A stretch of 64,000 bases of DNA from IDS-8 sp964424805 (GTDB lineage Bacteria > Pseudomonadota > Gammaproteobacteria > Steroidobacterales > Woeseiaceae), in the NCBI GenBank assembly GCA_964424805.1, contig CAYRKH010000009.1, forward strand, positions 15,711-79,710, written 5' to 3'. A model generated the notes under the pieces. The model had not been told where the DNA came from. It did not search any database and was given only the letters and a program-made list of their open reading frames with translations. Within the stretch, counting starts at the first letter, position 1. Each line of letters opens with the position of its first letter. The position numbers were made by a program, and so were the translations under genes. Shown here in pieces: positions 21,792 through 30,275 of this stretch.

Positions 21792-21868
21792 TGGTGGTGA
21801 TGGGTGGACTTGAACCACCGACCTACGGGTTATGAGTCCGTCGCTCTAACCAGCTGAGCTACATCACC
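21792..21868 (-). tRNA. tRNA-Met (CAT anticodon)
   Basis: A 77-nt tRNA with encoded CCA. The acceptor arms are GGTGATG and CATCACC, the D arm is GCTCAGCTGGTTAGAGC, the anticodon loop is CTCATAA and the T loop is TTCAAGT. With a paired first base it is not the initiator type. An elongator Met is most likely; a lysidine-modified tRNA-Ile2 also reads CAT in DNA and cannot be excluded. The base pair next to the loop (31-39) is A-C, a mismatch. Confidence 0.93.
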
Positions 21869-21974
21869 ATTTTTGGGGGTGGGGTCCCGCGAGGGGGCGC
21901 TAGTGTCCGACAGGCTCCGCTTGCTGTCAAGCCGCCGCCGAACCGTATAATGCGACGGGGACGCGGGGAGGTCC

Positions 21975-22499
21975 ATGTTCGAAAACCCGGAGATCGCCCT
22001 GGAGGACCTGCCGGCCGCCGATGACGTCGACTGGCAGGCGCTGGACCCACGGTTCGTGCGGCGGCAGCAGGTTCGCGGGCTGCTGAATGCGGCGGTCCTG
22101 GCGGTGGGCGCCCTCGTCCTGCAGGTCCTGAAGCGGCGGCTCGAGTTCGATGCAGCAGCCTGGACGGCGTGGATCGTCGTCGCGGCCGTGGCCGCGGGCG
22201 CGGTGCTCGGACCGCTCGTCAGCGTGCCAAGAAAGGGCTACGCGCTGCGGGACAAGGACATGGTCTACCGCAGCGGCGTGTTCTGGCGCCGCGTGACCGC
22301 CGTGCCGTTCAATCGCGTGCAGCACGTCGAGACGGCCAGCACGCCGCTCGACCGGCACTTCGGCCTGGCGAGCCTGCAGCTTTACACGGCAGGGAGCTCC
22401 GGCGGCGACCTCAGGGTCGACGGGCTGCCGGCGGACGCAGCCCTGCGCATGCGGGTGTTCGTGCTGCACAAAGCCGGCGCCGCCATCGAGCATGACTGA
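21975..22499 (+). CDS. PH-domain membrane protein, YdbS-like
   Basis: 174 aa with two membrane helices (about residues 34-52 and 62-81) followed by one bacterial PH domain (bPH2) containing FNRVQHVETASTPLDRHFGLASLQLYTAG. This matches YdbS, which in Bacillus is paired with YdbT and linked to bacteriocin resistance; a role in the gammaproteobacterial envelope is unclear. It overlaps the next gene, a YdbT-like protein, by 8 bases, so they form one unit. Confidence 0.85.
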   Translation: MFENPEIALEDLPAADDVDWQALDPRFVRRQQVRGLLNAAVLAVGALVLQVLKRRLEFDAAAWTAWIVVAAVAAGAVLGPLVSVPRKGYALRDKDMVYRSGVFWRRVTAVPFNRVQHVETASTPLDRHFGLASLQLYTAGSSGGDLRVDGLPADAALRMRVFVLHKAGAAIEHD

Positions 22500-24006
22500 G
22501 CCGCCCGCGCCTTCGGGCTGGCACCGCACGTCGCCGCTCGCCGTCGTCTTCTACCTCGGGAAGATCTACCAGGCGGTCGCGAAGAACGCCGTCCAGTCGC
22601 TGGCGCCGCTGGCTGCGTTGCTGGTGGCCTTCCAGGGCAACAAGCTGGCCGCGCTGGTCGCGGCAATCGTCGTGTTCGTGCTCGGGACCGTCGTGCATGC
22701 CTTCCTGCGCTACTGGTACTTCCGCTACTCGATCGCGGACGACTCGATCCTGATTCGCGACGGTGTGTTCCGCAAGCGGCAGCTCGACATCAAGTTCGAG
22801 CGCGTGCAGGGCGTCAACACGTCGCAAAACATCGTCTTCCGGCTGTTCGGGCTCGTGACCGTCAACCTCGACACCGCCGGCTCGTCCGGCCACGAGGGCC
22901 ACCTGCCGGCGGTCGAAAAGCAGCTCGTGCTCGACCTGCGCGAACGCATACGCCGTACGCCGAAAGCCGGGACCGAAGGGGCGAACGACGAAAAGCTTCC
23001 GCAGGCGGAGGCGCGGCCGCTCATCCGCCTGGCGGGCGGCGACATCGTGCGCATCGGGCTGTCGAGCGGCCGCGTGTTCCTGGTGCTCGTGCTGATCGGG
23101 CCGCTCAGCGAGTACCTGGAACAACGGGGCGAGCGGTGGGTCGAGGAATCAGAGCTGCTGCAGGCGCTCGGCGCCGTGCAGCTCGGCAACGGGAGCGCCG
23201 CGGCCCTTGCATTCGGCCTCTTGCTGCTCGTCATCGCGGTGCTGCTGGTCGCATCGATCATCGGCGCGCTGCTTCGCTACCACGGCTACACGCTTTCGGC
23301 CGACGGCGACGTCCTGCGATCAAGGGCAGGCCTGCTGACCCGTCACGAGCAGTCCGTGCAGCGCGTGAAAGTGCAGTCGCTCTATATCTTCCAGAACTTC
23401 ATGCTGCAACGGTTCCGGCGCTACCGGTTGCGGACGCGGCAGGCGACGAGCGGGCGCGGCACGGCGGCCAGCCGTTTCGAGGTGCCGATCTGCACCGGCG
23501 CGCTGGTGCCGGTGTTCGCGGCGGAGATCTTCGGCGCGGAATGCGATGGCCTGGCGCTCGATCCGCGCGACCCCGCGTTCCAGCCGATCTCCCGGTATTA
23601 CCGGCGGTCGCGATTGCTGCTCGCCGGCGTGCTGCCGGCGATCGCCGCGACGGCGGCGTTCCGGGCCGAGATGGGTGCCTACGCACTGCTCTGGCTGCTG
23701 TGGATCCCGCTTGCCGCCCTCATCGTGTGGCGGCGGTACAGCCGCTACGGGCTTGCGCTGACCAAAGACGGCGCGGCCTGTCGGAAGGGATTCATCGGAA
23801 CCCGCGTCGTGGTGTGGCTGCACAGGAAGGTGCAGCGCGTAAGCGTCTCGCAGTCGCCGTTCCAGCGGCGGCGGGGATTGGCGACGATAAAGTTCTACCT
23901 GGCGGCGGGAACGGTAACCGTGCCGTTCGTGGAGTACGGCAAGGCCGCCCGGTTGCGAGACTACGTGTTGTATCGCGTTGCATCGAGCCGGCAGCCCTGG
24001 CACTGA
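22492..24006 (+). CDS. PH-domain membrane protein, YdbT-like
   Basis: 504 aa. It has pairs of membrane helices (around 35-75, 180-260 and 370-410) that alternate with three bPH2 units, of which the first shows RVQGVNTSQNIVFRLFGLVTVNLDTAG and the last HRKVQRVSVSQSPFQRRRGLATIKFYLAAG. This is the YdbT layout. Function unknown; the pair probably forms a membrane complex. It ends 20 bases before the convergent ychF stop. Confidence 0.85.
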   Translation: MTEPPAPSGWHRTSPLAVVFYLGKIYQAVAKNAVQSLAPLAALLVAFQGNKLAALVAAIVVFVLGTVVHAFLRYWYFRYSIADDSILIRDGVFRKRQLDIKFERVQGVNTSQNIVFRLFGLVTVNLDTAGSSGHEGHLPAVEKQLVLDLRERIRRTPKAGTEGANDEKLPQAEARPLIRLAGGDIVRIGLSSGRVFLVLVLIGPLSEYLEQRGERWVEESELLQALGAVQLGNGSAAALAFGLLLLVIAVLLVASIIGALLRYHGYTLSADGDVLRSRAGLLTRHEQSVQRVKVQSLYIFQNFMLQRFRRYRLRTRQATSGRGTAASRFEVPICTGALVPVFAAEIFGAECDGLALDPRDPAFQPISRYYRRSRLLLAGVLPAIAATAAFRAEMGAYALLWLLWIPLAALIVWRRYSRYGLALTKDGAACRKGFIGTRVVVWLHRKVQRVSVSQSPFQRRRGLATIKFYLAAGTVTVPFVEYGKAARLRDYVLYRVASSRQPWH

Positions 24007-24025
24007 TGCCGCTCGAACGCTCCGG

Positions 24026-25117
24026 TCAAACGTTGAAGCGGAAATGCATGACGTCGCCTTCCTGGACGACGTAGGTCTTGCCTTCCAGGCGCAGCCGGCC
24101 GGCCTCCTTGGCGCCCTGCTCGCCTCCCAGGGACACGAAGTCGTCGTAGGCAATCACCTCCGCGCGGATGAAGCCTTTTTCGAAGTCGGTGTGGATCTCG
24201 CCGGCGGCCTGCGGCGCGGTCGCGCCGATGCGGGTGGTCCACGCGCGCACCTCTTTGGGCCCCACGGTGAAAAACGTCTGCAGCCCGAGCAGCCGATAGG
24301 CGCAGCGGATGACGCGGTCGAGGCCCGGCTCCTCCAGCCCCAGCTCCTCCAGGAAATCCGCCTTGTCCGCGTCGTCGAGCTGCGCGATCTCGGCCTCGAT
24401 GGCGGCGCAGATCGCCACGACCTCGGCACCTTCACTCGCGGCAATCTTCCGTACCGTGTCCAGGTGCGGGTTGTTCTCGAACCCGTTCTCGTCGACGTTG
24501 GCGACGTACATGACGGGCTTGGCGGTGATCAGGTGCAGGTCGCGAACGAGCAGCTGTTCCGGCTCGTCGAGCTCGAGCGTCCGCACGGGACGTCCGTCAT
24601 CCAGGTGCGCCTTCACTTTACGGAGCATGTCCCGGTGCCGCACCGCCGCCTTCTCGTTCGTCTTGGCGCTGCGCTCGGCCTTGTGCAGCTGCTTCTCGAC
24701 CGATTCCAGGTCGGCGAGCGCCAGCTCCGTGTTGATGGTGTCGATATCGTCCGCCGGGTCGATGGCGCCGGCCACGTGGGTCACGTCATCGTTCTCGAAG
24801 CAGCGGACGACGTGCGCGATCGCATTCGTCTCGCGGATATTCGCCAGGAACTGGTTGCCGAGCCCCTCCCCCCGGGAGGCGCCGGCGACCAGGCCCGCAA
24901 TATCGACGAACTCGACCACGGTCGGCAGCGTTTTCTGCGGCTGCGCAATACGGCCGAGGACCGCGAGCCGCGGGTCGGGCACGGGTACGACGCCGACGTT
25001 CGGCTCGATGGTGCAGAACGGGTAGTTCTCCGCCGGGATTTCGGCGGCCGTCAACGCGTTGAACAGGGTCGATTTGCCGACGTTCGGCAGTCCGACGATG
25101 CCGCATTTGATGGCCAT
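24026..25117 (-). CDS. ychF: Ribosome-binding ATPase YchF
   Basis: A 363-aa Obg-family P-loop protein. G1 is GLPNVGKST (residues 8-16), and the C-terminal TGS domain ends with the standard GDVMHFRFNV. YchF hydrolyses ATP and binds the 70S ribosome; it affects stress responses. The ATG overlaps the pth stop as TGATG. The pth-ychF pairing is conserved across gammaproteobacteria. Confidence 0.97.
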   Translation of the reverse strand: MAIKCGIVGLPNVGKSTLFNALTAAEIPAENYPFCTIEPNVGVVPVPDPRLAVLGRIAQPQKTLPTVVEFVDIAGLVAGASRGEGLGNQFLANIRETNAIAHVVRCFENDDVTHVAGAIDPADDIDTINTELALADLESVEKQLHKAERSAKTNEKAAVRHRDMLRKVKAHLDDGRPVRTLELDEPEQLLVRDLHLITAKPVMYVANVDENGFENNPHLDTVRKIAASEGAEVVAICAAIEAEIAQLDDADKADFLEELGLEEPGLDRVIRCAYRLLGLQTFFTVGPKEVRAWTTRIGATAPQAAGEIHTDFEKGFIRAEVIAYDDFVSLGGEQGAKEAGRLRLEGKTYVVQEGDVMHFRFNV

Positions 25118-25707
25118 CAGGTCTCCTGGCGTTTCAGGTTGGTGTGCAGGCGATGCATCGCGGCTTCCGCGCCCTTTTCCGCGAGCAGCGGGAGCAGGTC
25201 GAGTGACTCGCCGATCGCCGTATGGACCGCATCCTCGACGTCCGCGGGCGCCGCTTTCAGCACGTAACCCGTCACCTTGTCCTTCTCGCCGGGGTGGCCG
25301 ACGCCGATGCGCAGGCGCAGGAAGTCGGCGCCGCAGTGCTGGATCACGTCACGGATGCCATTGTGGCCGCCGTGGCCGCCGCCGCGCTTCAGGCGGGCGA
25401 TGCCGGGCGGCAAATCGATCTCGTCGTGCACTACGAGCAGCTGCACGGCGGACAGCCGGAAGTAATCGAGCACCGCGCGCACCGGTCCGCCGCTGCGGTT
25501 CATGTAAGCCTGGGGTTTCACGACCCACACCTCGCCGCCGCCGAGCGTCACCCGGCACACCGCCGCGTCGAAACGCTTCTCGTAGCGGAACTCCTCGCGC
25601 TCGCGGCGCGCCAGCGCGTCCGCAAACCAGAAGCCCGCGTTGTGCAGCGTGCGCTCGTAGCGTGCCTCGGGATTGCCGAGGCCGGCGATGATCGTCAGGT
25701 GCGTCAT
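25117..25707 (-). CDS. pth: Peptidyl-tRNA hydrolase
   Basis: 196 aa. It frees tRNA from peptidyl-tRNA that drops off the ribosome. The catalytic and binding residues are all visible: Asn12 (GLGNPEARYERT), His22 (LHNAG), Asn70 (AYMNRSGGP), Asp95 (VHDEIDLP) and Asn116 (GHGGHNGIRD). No good ribosome site precedes the ATG. An intrinsic terminator for rplY ends about 19 bases upstream, so pth-ychF may need its own promoter or depend on read-through. Confidence 0.97.
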   Translation of the reverse strand: MTHLTIIAGLGNPEARYERTLHNAGFWFADALARREREEFRYEKRFDAAVCRVTLGGGEVWVVKPQAYMNRSGGPVRAVLDYFRLSAVQLLVVHDEIDLPPGIARLKRGGGHGGHNGIRDVIQHCGADFLRLRIGVGHPGEKDKVTGYVLKAAPADVEDAVHTAIGESLDLLPLLAEKGAEAAMHRLHTNLKRQET

Positions 25708-25725
25708 GGAGGGGCCATGTTATAC

Positions 25726-25752
25726 AAAAAGGGCCGCACGAAGGCGGCCCTT
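25726..25752 (-). terminator. Intrinsic terminator downstream of rplY
   Basis: On the minus strand AAGGGCCGC and GCGGCCCTT form a perfect 9-bp stem with a 6-base loop (CTTCGT) and run into TTTTTGT. It lies 20 bases after the rplY stop and just before pth, so it probably ends most prs-rplY transcripts. Confidence 0.85.
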
Positions 25753-25771
25753 CGGGTCCTGCGGGTGAGGC

Positions 25772-26455
25772 TCAGCTCTCGCCGGACTTCTCGCCCCCGG
25801 CCGCCGGTGAAGGCTCCGCTTCGGCCCCTTCCCCTTCCGCTTCCGCCGCGGCCTCCTCTTCCTCGACGGCGCCGGCCTTGTGCGCCTGGATCGACACGAT
25901 CGCATGGTCGTATTCCGCGCCGTGCCCGAGCTCCGGGAGCTCCACGCCCTCGGGCACCTTGATGTCGGAGAGGTACAGCATGTCGTCGAGCTCCAGCTTC
26001 GAGACGTCGATCTCGAAGTATTCCGGAAGGTCCTTCGGCAGGCAGATCACCTCGACCTCGGTGATGAGGCGGAAGACGGCGCCGCCGCCGAGCTTCACGC
26101 CCGGCGCGACGTCCTCGCCCACGATGTGCAGCGGCACGTTCATGCGGATCTTCTCGTCTTCGCGGACACGCTGCATGTCGATGTGCATGATCTGCCGCTT
26201 CGACGGATGGCGCTGCACGTCCTTCAGGATCGCGGGCTGGCTCTTGTCGCCGACCGTGATCGTCAGGACGCTGGAGTACACGGCTTCGTGCTCCAGCTGC
26301 AGCAGGACCCGGTTGTGGTCGAACGCGAGTGTCCGCGGCGGGCGTCCGCCGCCGTAGAGGATGGCCGGCACCTTGCCTTCGCGACGCAGGCGGCGGCTCG
26401 CACCCTTCCCTTGCGTATCGCGAAGCTCCGCCACCAGGTTGAATTCCTGTTTCAT
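25772..26455 (-). CDS. rplY: Ribosomal protein bL25, long CTC/TL5 form
   Basis: 227 aa: an N-terminal 5S-rRNA-binding L25 domain (about 1-90, with RREGKVPAILYGG) and a C-terminal TL5/CTC beta domain (about 100-190), followed by a low-complexity acidic tail rich in Ala and Glu. This is the long form, not the 94-residue E. coli type. GGAG is placed 7 bases upstream of the ATG. It lies in the conserved prs-rplY-pth-ychF order, with a REP pair between prs and rplY. Confidence 0.95.
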   Translation of the reverse strand: MKQEFNLVAELRDTQGKGASRRLRREGKVPAILYGGGRPPRTLAFDHNRVLLQLEHEAVYSSVLTITVGDKSQPAILKDVQRHPSKRQIMHIDMQRVREDEKIRMNVPLHIVGEDVAPGVKLGGGAVFRLITEVEVICLPKDLPEYFEIDVSKLELDDMLYLSDIKVPEGVELPELGHGAEYDHAIVSIQAHKAGAVEEEEAAAEAEGEGAEAEPSPAAGGEKSGES

Positions 26456-26582
26456 GAGGAGGCTCCGTAAGTGTTTGATTGCTGGGTGCCCGGCCGCGAC
26501 CAGCCGAGCAAGGGCGCGGATGGTAGCGCAATCCGCGGCGGCGGGCTACAACCGTCGGCGGACCTTTGGCGCCGGCGGCCCG

Positions 26583-26654
26583 CAGGCGCGCGCGCAGCGC
26601 GCGATGCCACGTTCCTCAATGGCCAGCATCGCGCGCGATGCGCGCTCCCACAGG
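26583..26654. repeat. REPIN-like inverted pair, copy 2
   Basis: The right unit (GCATCGCGCGCGATGC then GCGCTCCCACAGG) is nearly perfect; the left unit is degenerate (CAGGCGCGCGCGCAGCGC). It lies between prs and rplY, which are read in the same direction, so any transcript covering both would contain the hairpin. REP elements in such places are known to protect upstream mRNA; the effect here is untested. Confidence 0.75.
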
Positions 26655-26668
26655 ACCACAGGAGCAGG

Positions 26669-27622
26669 TCAATCGACGTACAGGGAGCTGACGGATTCCT
26701 CGTCGCTGATGCGGCGCATGGTCTCGGCCAGCAGCTCGGCGGTGGAGAGCTGGCGGATCCTGGGACAGGCCCTCGCATCCTCGCGCAGAGGGATGGTGTC
26801 GGTGACCACGAGCTCGTCCAGCTCCGATTCGCCGATGCGCGACACCGCGGGCCCGGACAGCACCGCGTGGGTGATGTAGGCGACGACCTTGCGCGCGCCG
26901 CGCTTTTTCAGCGCCGCGGCGGCCTGGCAGAGCGTGCCGGCGGTGTCCACCATGTCATCGATGATGATGCAGGTCTTGCCGTCGACGTCGCCGATGATGT
27001 TCATGACCTCCGATTTGTTCGCCTTGGAGCGGCGTTTGTCGATGATCACGAGGTCCGCGTCGTCCAGCCGCTTGGCGAGAGCGCGGGCACGGACGACGCC
27101 GCCGACGTCCGGCGATACCACCACCATGCGCTCGTATTTCTGTTTCCAGACGTCGCCCAGCAGCACCGGGGAGGCGTAAACGTTGTCGACCGCGATATCG
27201 AAGAAGCCCTGGATCTGGTCGGCGTGCAGGTCCACCGTGAGCACCCGGTCGACGCCGGCTACGGCAATCATCTCGGCCACCAGCTTCGCGGTGATCGGCA
27301 CCCGCGACGCCCGCGGCCTCCGGTCCTGGCGCGCGTACCCGAAATACGGCATTACCGCGGTGATGCGCGAGGCCGAGGCCCGGCGGCAGGCATCCACCAT
27401 CACGAGCAGTTCCATCAGGTTCTCGTTGGTCGGCGGGCAGGTCGACTGGATGATGAAGGTCTCGCGGCCGCGGATATTCTCGAGGATCTCGACGCTGATC
27501 TCGCCGTCGCTGAAACGGCCGACGTAGGCCTTGGCGAGCGGAACGCGCAGCACCCTCGCGATGTCCTGGGCCAGCTCCGGGTGCGCGTTACCGGAGAAAA
27601 TCGCCATTGTCGCCGGGTCCAT
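26669..27622 (-). CDS. prs: Ribose-phosphate pyrophosphokinase
   Basis: A 317-aa PRPP synthase for nucleotide, His, Trp and NAD synthesis. It contains MAIFSGNAHPELA near the N terminus, the flexible-loop region YARQDRRPRASRVPITAK and the PRPP-binding loop DDMVDTAGTL. The ATG at 27622 is chosen since GAGGTAAAAG precedes it; a second ATG five codons on matches the E. coli start. tRNA-Gln lies just upstream in the same direction. ispE, normally between lolB and prs, is missing. Confidence 0.97.
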   Translation of the reverse strand: MDPATMAIFSGNAHPELAQDIARVLRVPLAKAYVGRFSDGEISVEILENIRGRETFIIQSTCPPTNENLMELLVMVDACRRASASRITAVMPYFGYARQDRRPRASRVPITAKLVAEMIAVAGVDRVLTVDLHADQIQGFFDIAVDNVYASPVLLGDVWKQKYERMVVVSPDVGGVVRARALAKRLDDADLVIIDKRRSKANKSEVMNIIGDVDGKTCIIIDDMVDTAGTLCQAAAALKKRGARKVVAYITHAVLSGPAVSRIGESELDELVVTDTIPLREDARACPRIRQLSTAELLAETMRRISDEESVSSLYVD

Positions 27623-27637
27623 GGCCTTTTACCTCGT

Positions 27638-27660
27638 TCGGGACTACTGTCGGGACTACT
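27638..27660. repeat. 11-bp tandem direct repeat in the tRNA-Gln/prs spacer
   Basis: TCGGGACTACT occurs twice, separated by one G. It lies between the 3' end of tRNA-Gln and the prs start. It may be a remnant of a slipped duplication or a processing or regulatory site; no further copy was noted. Confidence 0.6.
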
Positions 27661-27666
27661 TTAGGG

Positions 27667-27741
27667 TGGCTGGGGTGGCAGGATTCGAACCTGCGCATGA
27701 CGGGATCAAAACCCGTTGCCTTACCGCTTGGCTACACCCCA
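27667..27741 (-). tRNA. tRNA-Gln (TTG anticodon)
   Basis: A 75-nt tRNA with encoded CCA. Acceptor arms TGGGGTG and CACCCCA, discriminator G, anticodon loop TTTTGAT, T loop TTCGAAT. It reads CAA (and CAG by wobble). Placement just before prs is usual in gammaproteobacteria. The unpaired first U of the acceptor fits bacterial tRNA-Gln. Confidence 0.97.
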
Positions 27742-27782
27742 ATGCCTCGGTTGTTCGCCGCGATTCTAAGTGAACCAGTCGC

Positions 27783-28400
27783 TCAGTGAAACGTCCAGTC
27801 GTCGATCACGAGGCGCACGCGCGTATCGTGGTTCAGCGCGGTCATGCGGCGCGGCAGCGGGACGCCGGCATCTTCCTCGTAGTCGGTGAAGCGCACGGTC
27901 CAGTCCCGCTGCTCCAGGCGTTCGAGACGGCCAGGGGGGACGAGCTCCGTAACCGCGGGGCTCGCGGGATCCGGGATGCCGAGGGCCCAATAGCGCAGGC
28001 TCGTCACCGGCAGGGACCAGCCGTACATCGCCTGCAGGTCGGCGTCCGCGTCCTCCAGGTAGTGCACCTCGCCGTCGTTGTCGGTGACGGTCACGCGCTT
28101 GCCGTTGCCCTCTATCCGCACCGTGCCGATGCCGAGCGGCCCGCTGAGCGCGGCCTGGAACACGTCACCCTCCTGCCGCCAGCGGAGGTTTGCATTGAAA
28201 CCGTCGCTACCCGCCCTGACGCCGACGCGGCCCTTGAACTCCCAGTCGTCCAGGGTCGAGAGCACCGCCTGGCGCGTTTCCCAGTCCGGCAGCGGCGGCA
28301 GCTCGACGCCGCGCTGAACGGCACAGCCCGCCAGCAGCAGGAGCGGCAGGAGCCCGCGAACGGCGCCCGGGTTAGGAGTCCTCGGGGAAGGCGCGCGCAC
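27783..28400 (-). CDS. lolB: Outer-membrane lipoprotein receptor LolB
   Basis: 205 aa. The lipobox LLLAGC puts the lipidated cysteine at residue 26. The mature protein has the LolB pattern: WEFKGRVGVR, then NANLRWRQEGDVFQAALSGPLG and WTVRFTDYE near the end. It takes lipoproteins from periplasmic LolA and inserts them in the outer membrane. The GTG start overlaps the end of the TPR gene by 29 bases; no later start codon exists before the signal peptide. Downstream there is tRNA-Gln and prs rather than ispE. Confidence 0.93.
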   Translation of the reverse strand: MRAPSPRTPNPGAVRGLLPLLLLAGCAVQRGVELPPLPDWETRQAVLSTLDDWEFKGRVGVRAGSDGFNANLRWRQEGDVFQAALSGPLGIGTVRIEGNGKRVTVTDNDGEVHYLEDADADLQAMYGWSLPVTSLRYWALGIPDPASPAVTELVPPGRLERLEQRDWTVRFTDYEEDAGVPLPRRMTALNHDTRVRLVIDDWTFH

Positions 28401-30051
28401 GGACCTGTTTCAGGAGCTCGTTGTCCGGGAAGGCCTGTTCCGCTTCCGCGAGCTCGGCCCGGGCTTCCTCGCGGCGGTCGAGCTTCCACAGCACCTCGAC
28501 GATGTGGGCCGCGACCTCCGGGTCCTTCAGGACGTCGTAGGCGCGCCGGAGCTCGACGAGCGCCTGGTCCAGCTTCCCCTGGCGATACAGGACCCAGCCA
28601 AAGCTGTCGATGATTGCGCCGCTGTCCGGCTCGAGCTCCAGCGCCTTGCGGACCAGTCGCTCGGCTTCGTCGTAGCGATCGGTGCGATCGGCGAGCGTGT
28701 ACCCCAGCGCGTTCAGGGTATACGGACTGTCGGGCCAGCGGTCTACGCCCTCGCGGTACAGGTCGATCGCGTCGTCGGTGCGGCCCATCCGCAGCAAGAG
28801 CTCGGCTTTGCCGAGCAGCGGGGTCTCGCTGTCCGGGCGGTAGTCGATGACGCGATCGTAGAGGCCCAGCGCCTCATCATAGCGGTCCAGCATGGCGAGC
28901 AGCTGCGCGCGGGCCTCCAGCATGTCGATCGCGTGTGACGGATGGCGGTCGCCGAAATCCTGCACGTGCTGCAGGGCCTGCTCCGGCTTGCCCTGCTGCA
29001 GCATGAGCGCGCCCGCGCGCCGCTGCGCCGCCACCGCGTTCCCGCCGCTGATCACCTGCGAGTAGAGCGTCGCGGCATCCTCGTACTCCTGCCTGTGGTC
29101 CGCGATGCGCGCGAGGTAGAACAGCGCGTCCATCGTGTAGTGACCGCTGCCGAGGAGATCCTGGAAATCGGACCACGCCGCATCGAAGCGCTGGTTGCGG
29201 AAATTGATGATGGCCATCAGCCGCAGCGCGTCGGTGCGCGCCGGCTGCTCGAGCAGGATCTGGTTGACCTGGCTCAGCGCATCGTCATCGCGGTCGGCGG
29301 CGAGGTACATCACCGCGAGCTCGAGCCTCGCCTCCGGGTCGGGATCAGGGTCGTCGCCGACCAGCCGGGCGGTGTAATCGATTGCGGCCTCCCGCTCACC
29401 CGCCAGCAGCAGGGAGCGGGCGTAGAGGAGCGAGGGCTGGATCCAGTCGGGCTGCAGCGCCAGCGCTTTTTGCGCGCGTTTGCGGGCTTCCGCCGCGTCG
29501 TCCGCCTGCAGCGCCATGACGCCGGCGGCGTAGTGGGCCCACGCTGACTTGCCGTAGGGCTTCGCCAATGCGTTCATGAGCCACTTGCCGTCCTCGGGAT
29601 CCTCCTCGGACAGGAACGGGATCAGCGCCACCAGCCGCTCATCGGGCGGCGCATCGCCCCGCTCCAGCAGCCTGCGGAAGCTGCGGCGGGCGTCACGCAG
29701 CTCGCCGTTGCGCAGCTGCAGCTGCGCAAGATACAAAAGCGCCTCGTCACTCTCCCCGTCCAGCTCGAACCAGCGCTCGGCGGCGCGGAGCGCGTCTTCG
29801 TCGAAGCCGTAGGTATAGGCCACCTGCGTGGCCTGCCGCGCAATCGCGACGTCCTCGCTTTGCCGCGCGGCCTCGCGGTATTCCTCGGACGCCAGCTTGT
29901 ATTCCTTGCGCTGTAGCGCCATTTCAGCCCGCAGCAGGTGCGCGTCGGCTTCTTCGGAGGCAGGGCCGTCGGCGAGTGCCGGATGGAGGGGAACCAGCCA
30001 CAGGAGGGCGGCCAGGCCGAGTGCCGGAAACCGGCGGGAAATGCGCGCCAT
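28372..30051 (-). CDS. Periplasmic TPR-repeat protein upstream of lolB
   Basis: 559 aa with a signal peptide (ARISRRFPALGLAALLWLVPLHPALA) and at least ten TPR units over the rest, for example YDEALGLYDRVIDYRPDSE and YDEAERLVRKALELEPDSG. A protein of this type precedes lolB in many gammaproteobacteria and probably serves as a scaffold in envelope assembly. The frame opens at 30141 and another ATG lies at 30069; 30051 is chosen because the signal peptide starts there, though no clear ribosome site supports any of the three. Confidence 0.88.
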   Translation of the reverse strand: MARISRRFPALGLAALLWLVPLHPALADGPASEEADAHLLRAEMALQRKEYKLASEEYREAARQSEDVAIARQATQVAYTYGFDEDALRAAERWFELDGESDEALLYLAQLQLRNGELRDARRSFRRLLERGDAPPDERLVALIPFLSEEDPEDGKWLMNALAKPYGKSAWAHYAAGVMALQADDAAEARKRAQKALALQPDWIQPSLLYARSLLLAGEREAAIDYTARLVGDDPDPDPEARLELAVMYLAADRDDDALSQVNQILLEQPARTDALRLMAIINFRNQRFDAAWSDFQDLLGSGHYTMDALFYLARIADHRQEYEDAATLYSQVISGGNAVAAQRRAGALMLQQGKPEQALQHVQDFGDRHPSHAIDMLEARAQLLAMLDRYDEALGLYDRVIDYRPDSETPLLGKAELLLRMGRTDDAIDLYREGVDRWPDSPYTLNALGYTLADRTDRYDEAERLVRKALELEPDSGAIIDSFGWVLYRQGKLDQALVELRRAYDVLKDPEVAAHIVEVLWKLDRREEARAELAEAEQAFPDNELLKQVRARAFPEDS

Positions 30052-30143
30052 CGTCGGGAATTCTATCATCGGGTACCGGGAACCAAAGGAAGAGAGACAG
30101 GAAACGGCGGCATCAGTTCGCTTATGATACGCGTAAAGCAAGC

Positions 30144-30195
30144 TGCCGGGGCAGGAACCGGCGGCCCCGGCAGGTACCCGCCCGCTGCCTGCCGG
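30144..30195 (+). promoter_or_regulatory. Two mutually exclusive hairpins upstream of hemA
   Basis: Stem A pairs TGCCGGGGC (30144-30152) with GCCCCGGCA (30164-30172), 9 bp with an 11-base loop. Stem B pairs CCGGCAGG (30167-30174) with CCTGCCGG (30188-30195), 8 bp with a 13-base loop. The two share bases 30167-30172 and cannot form together. hemA starts 80 bases downstream. The layout resembles an attenuator or RNA switch, but there is no U-tract after either stem and no transcription start is known. Confidence 0.45.
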
Positions 30196-30275
30196 TTACG
30201 GAACCCGCACAAATGGACGCTGCAGCCCAACGGATAGCACGCACAGTACTTGCCCCACGAACGCCAGATCGCACG

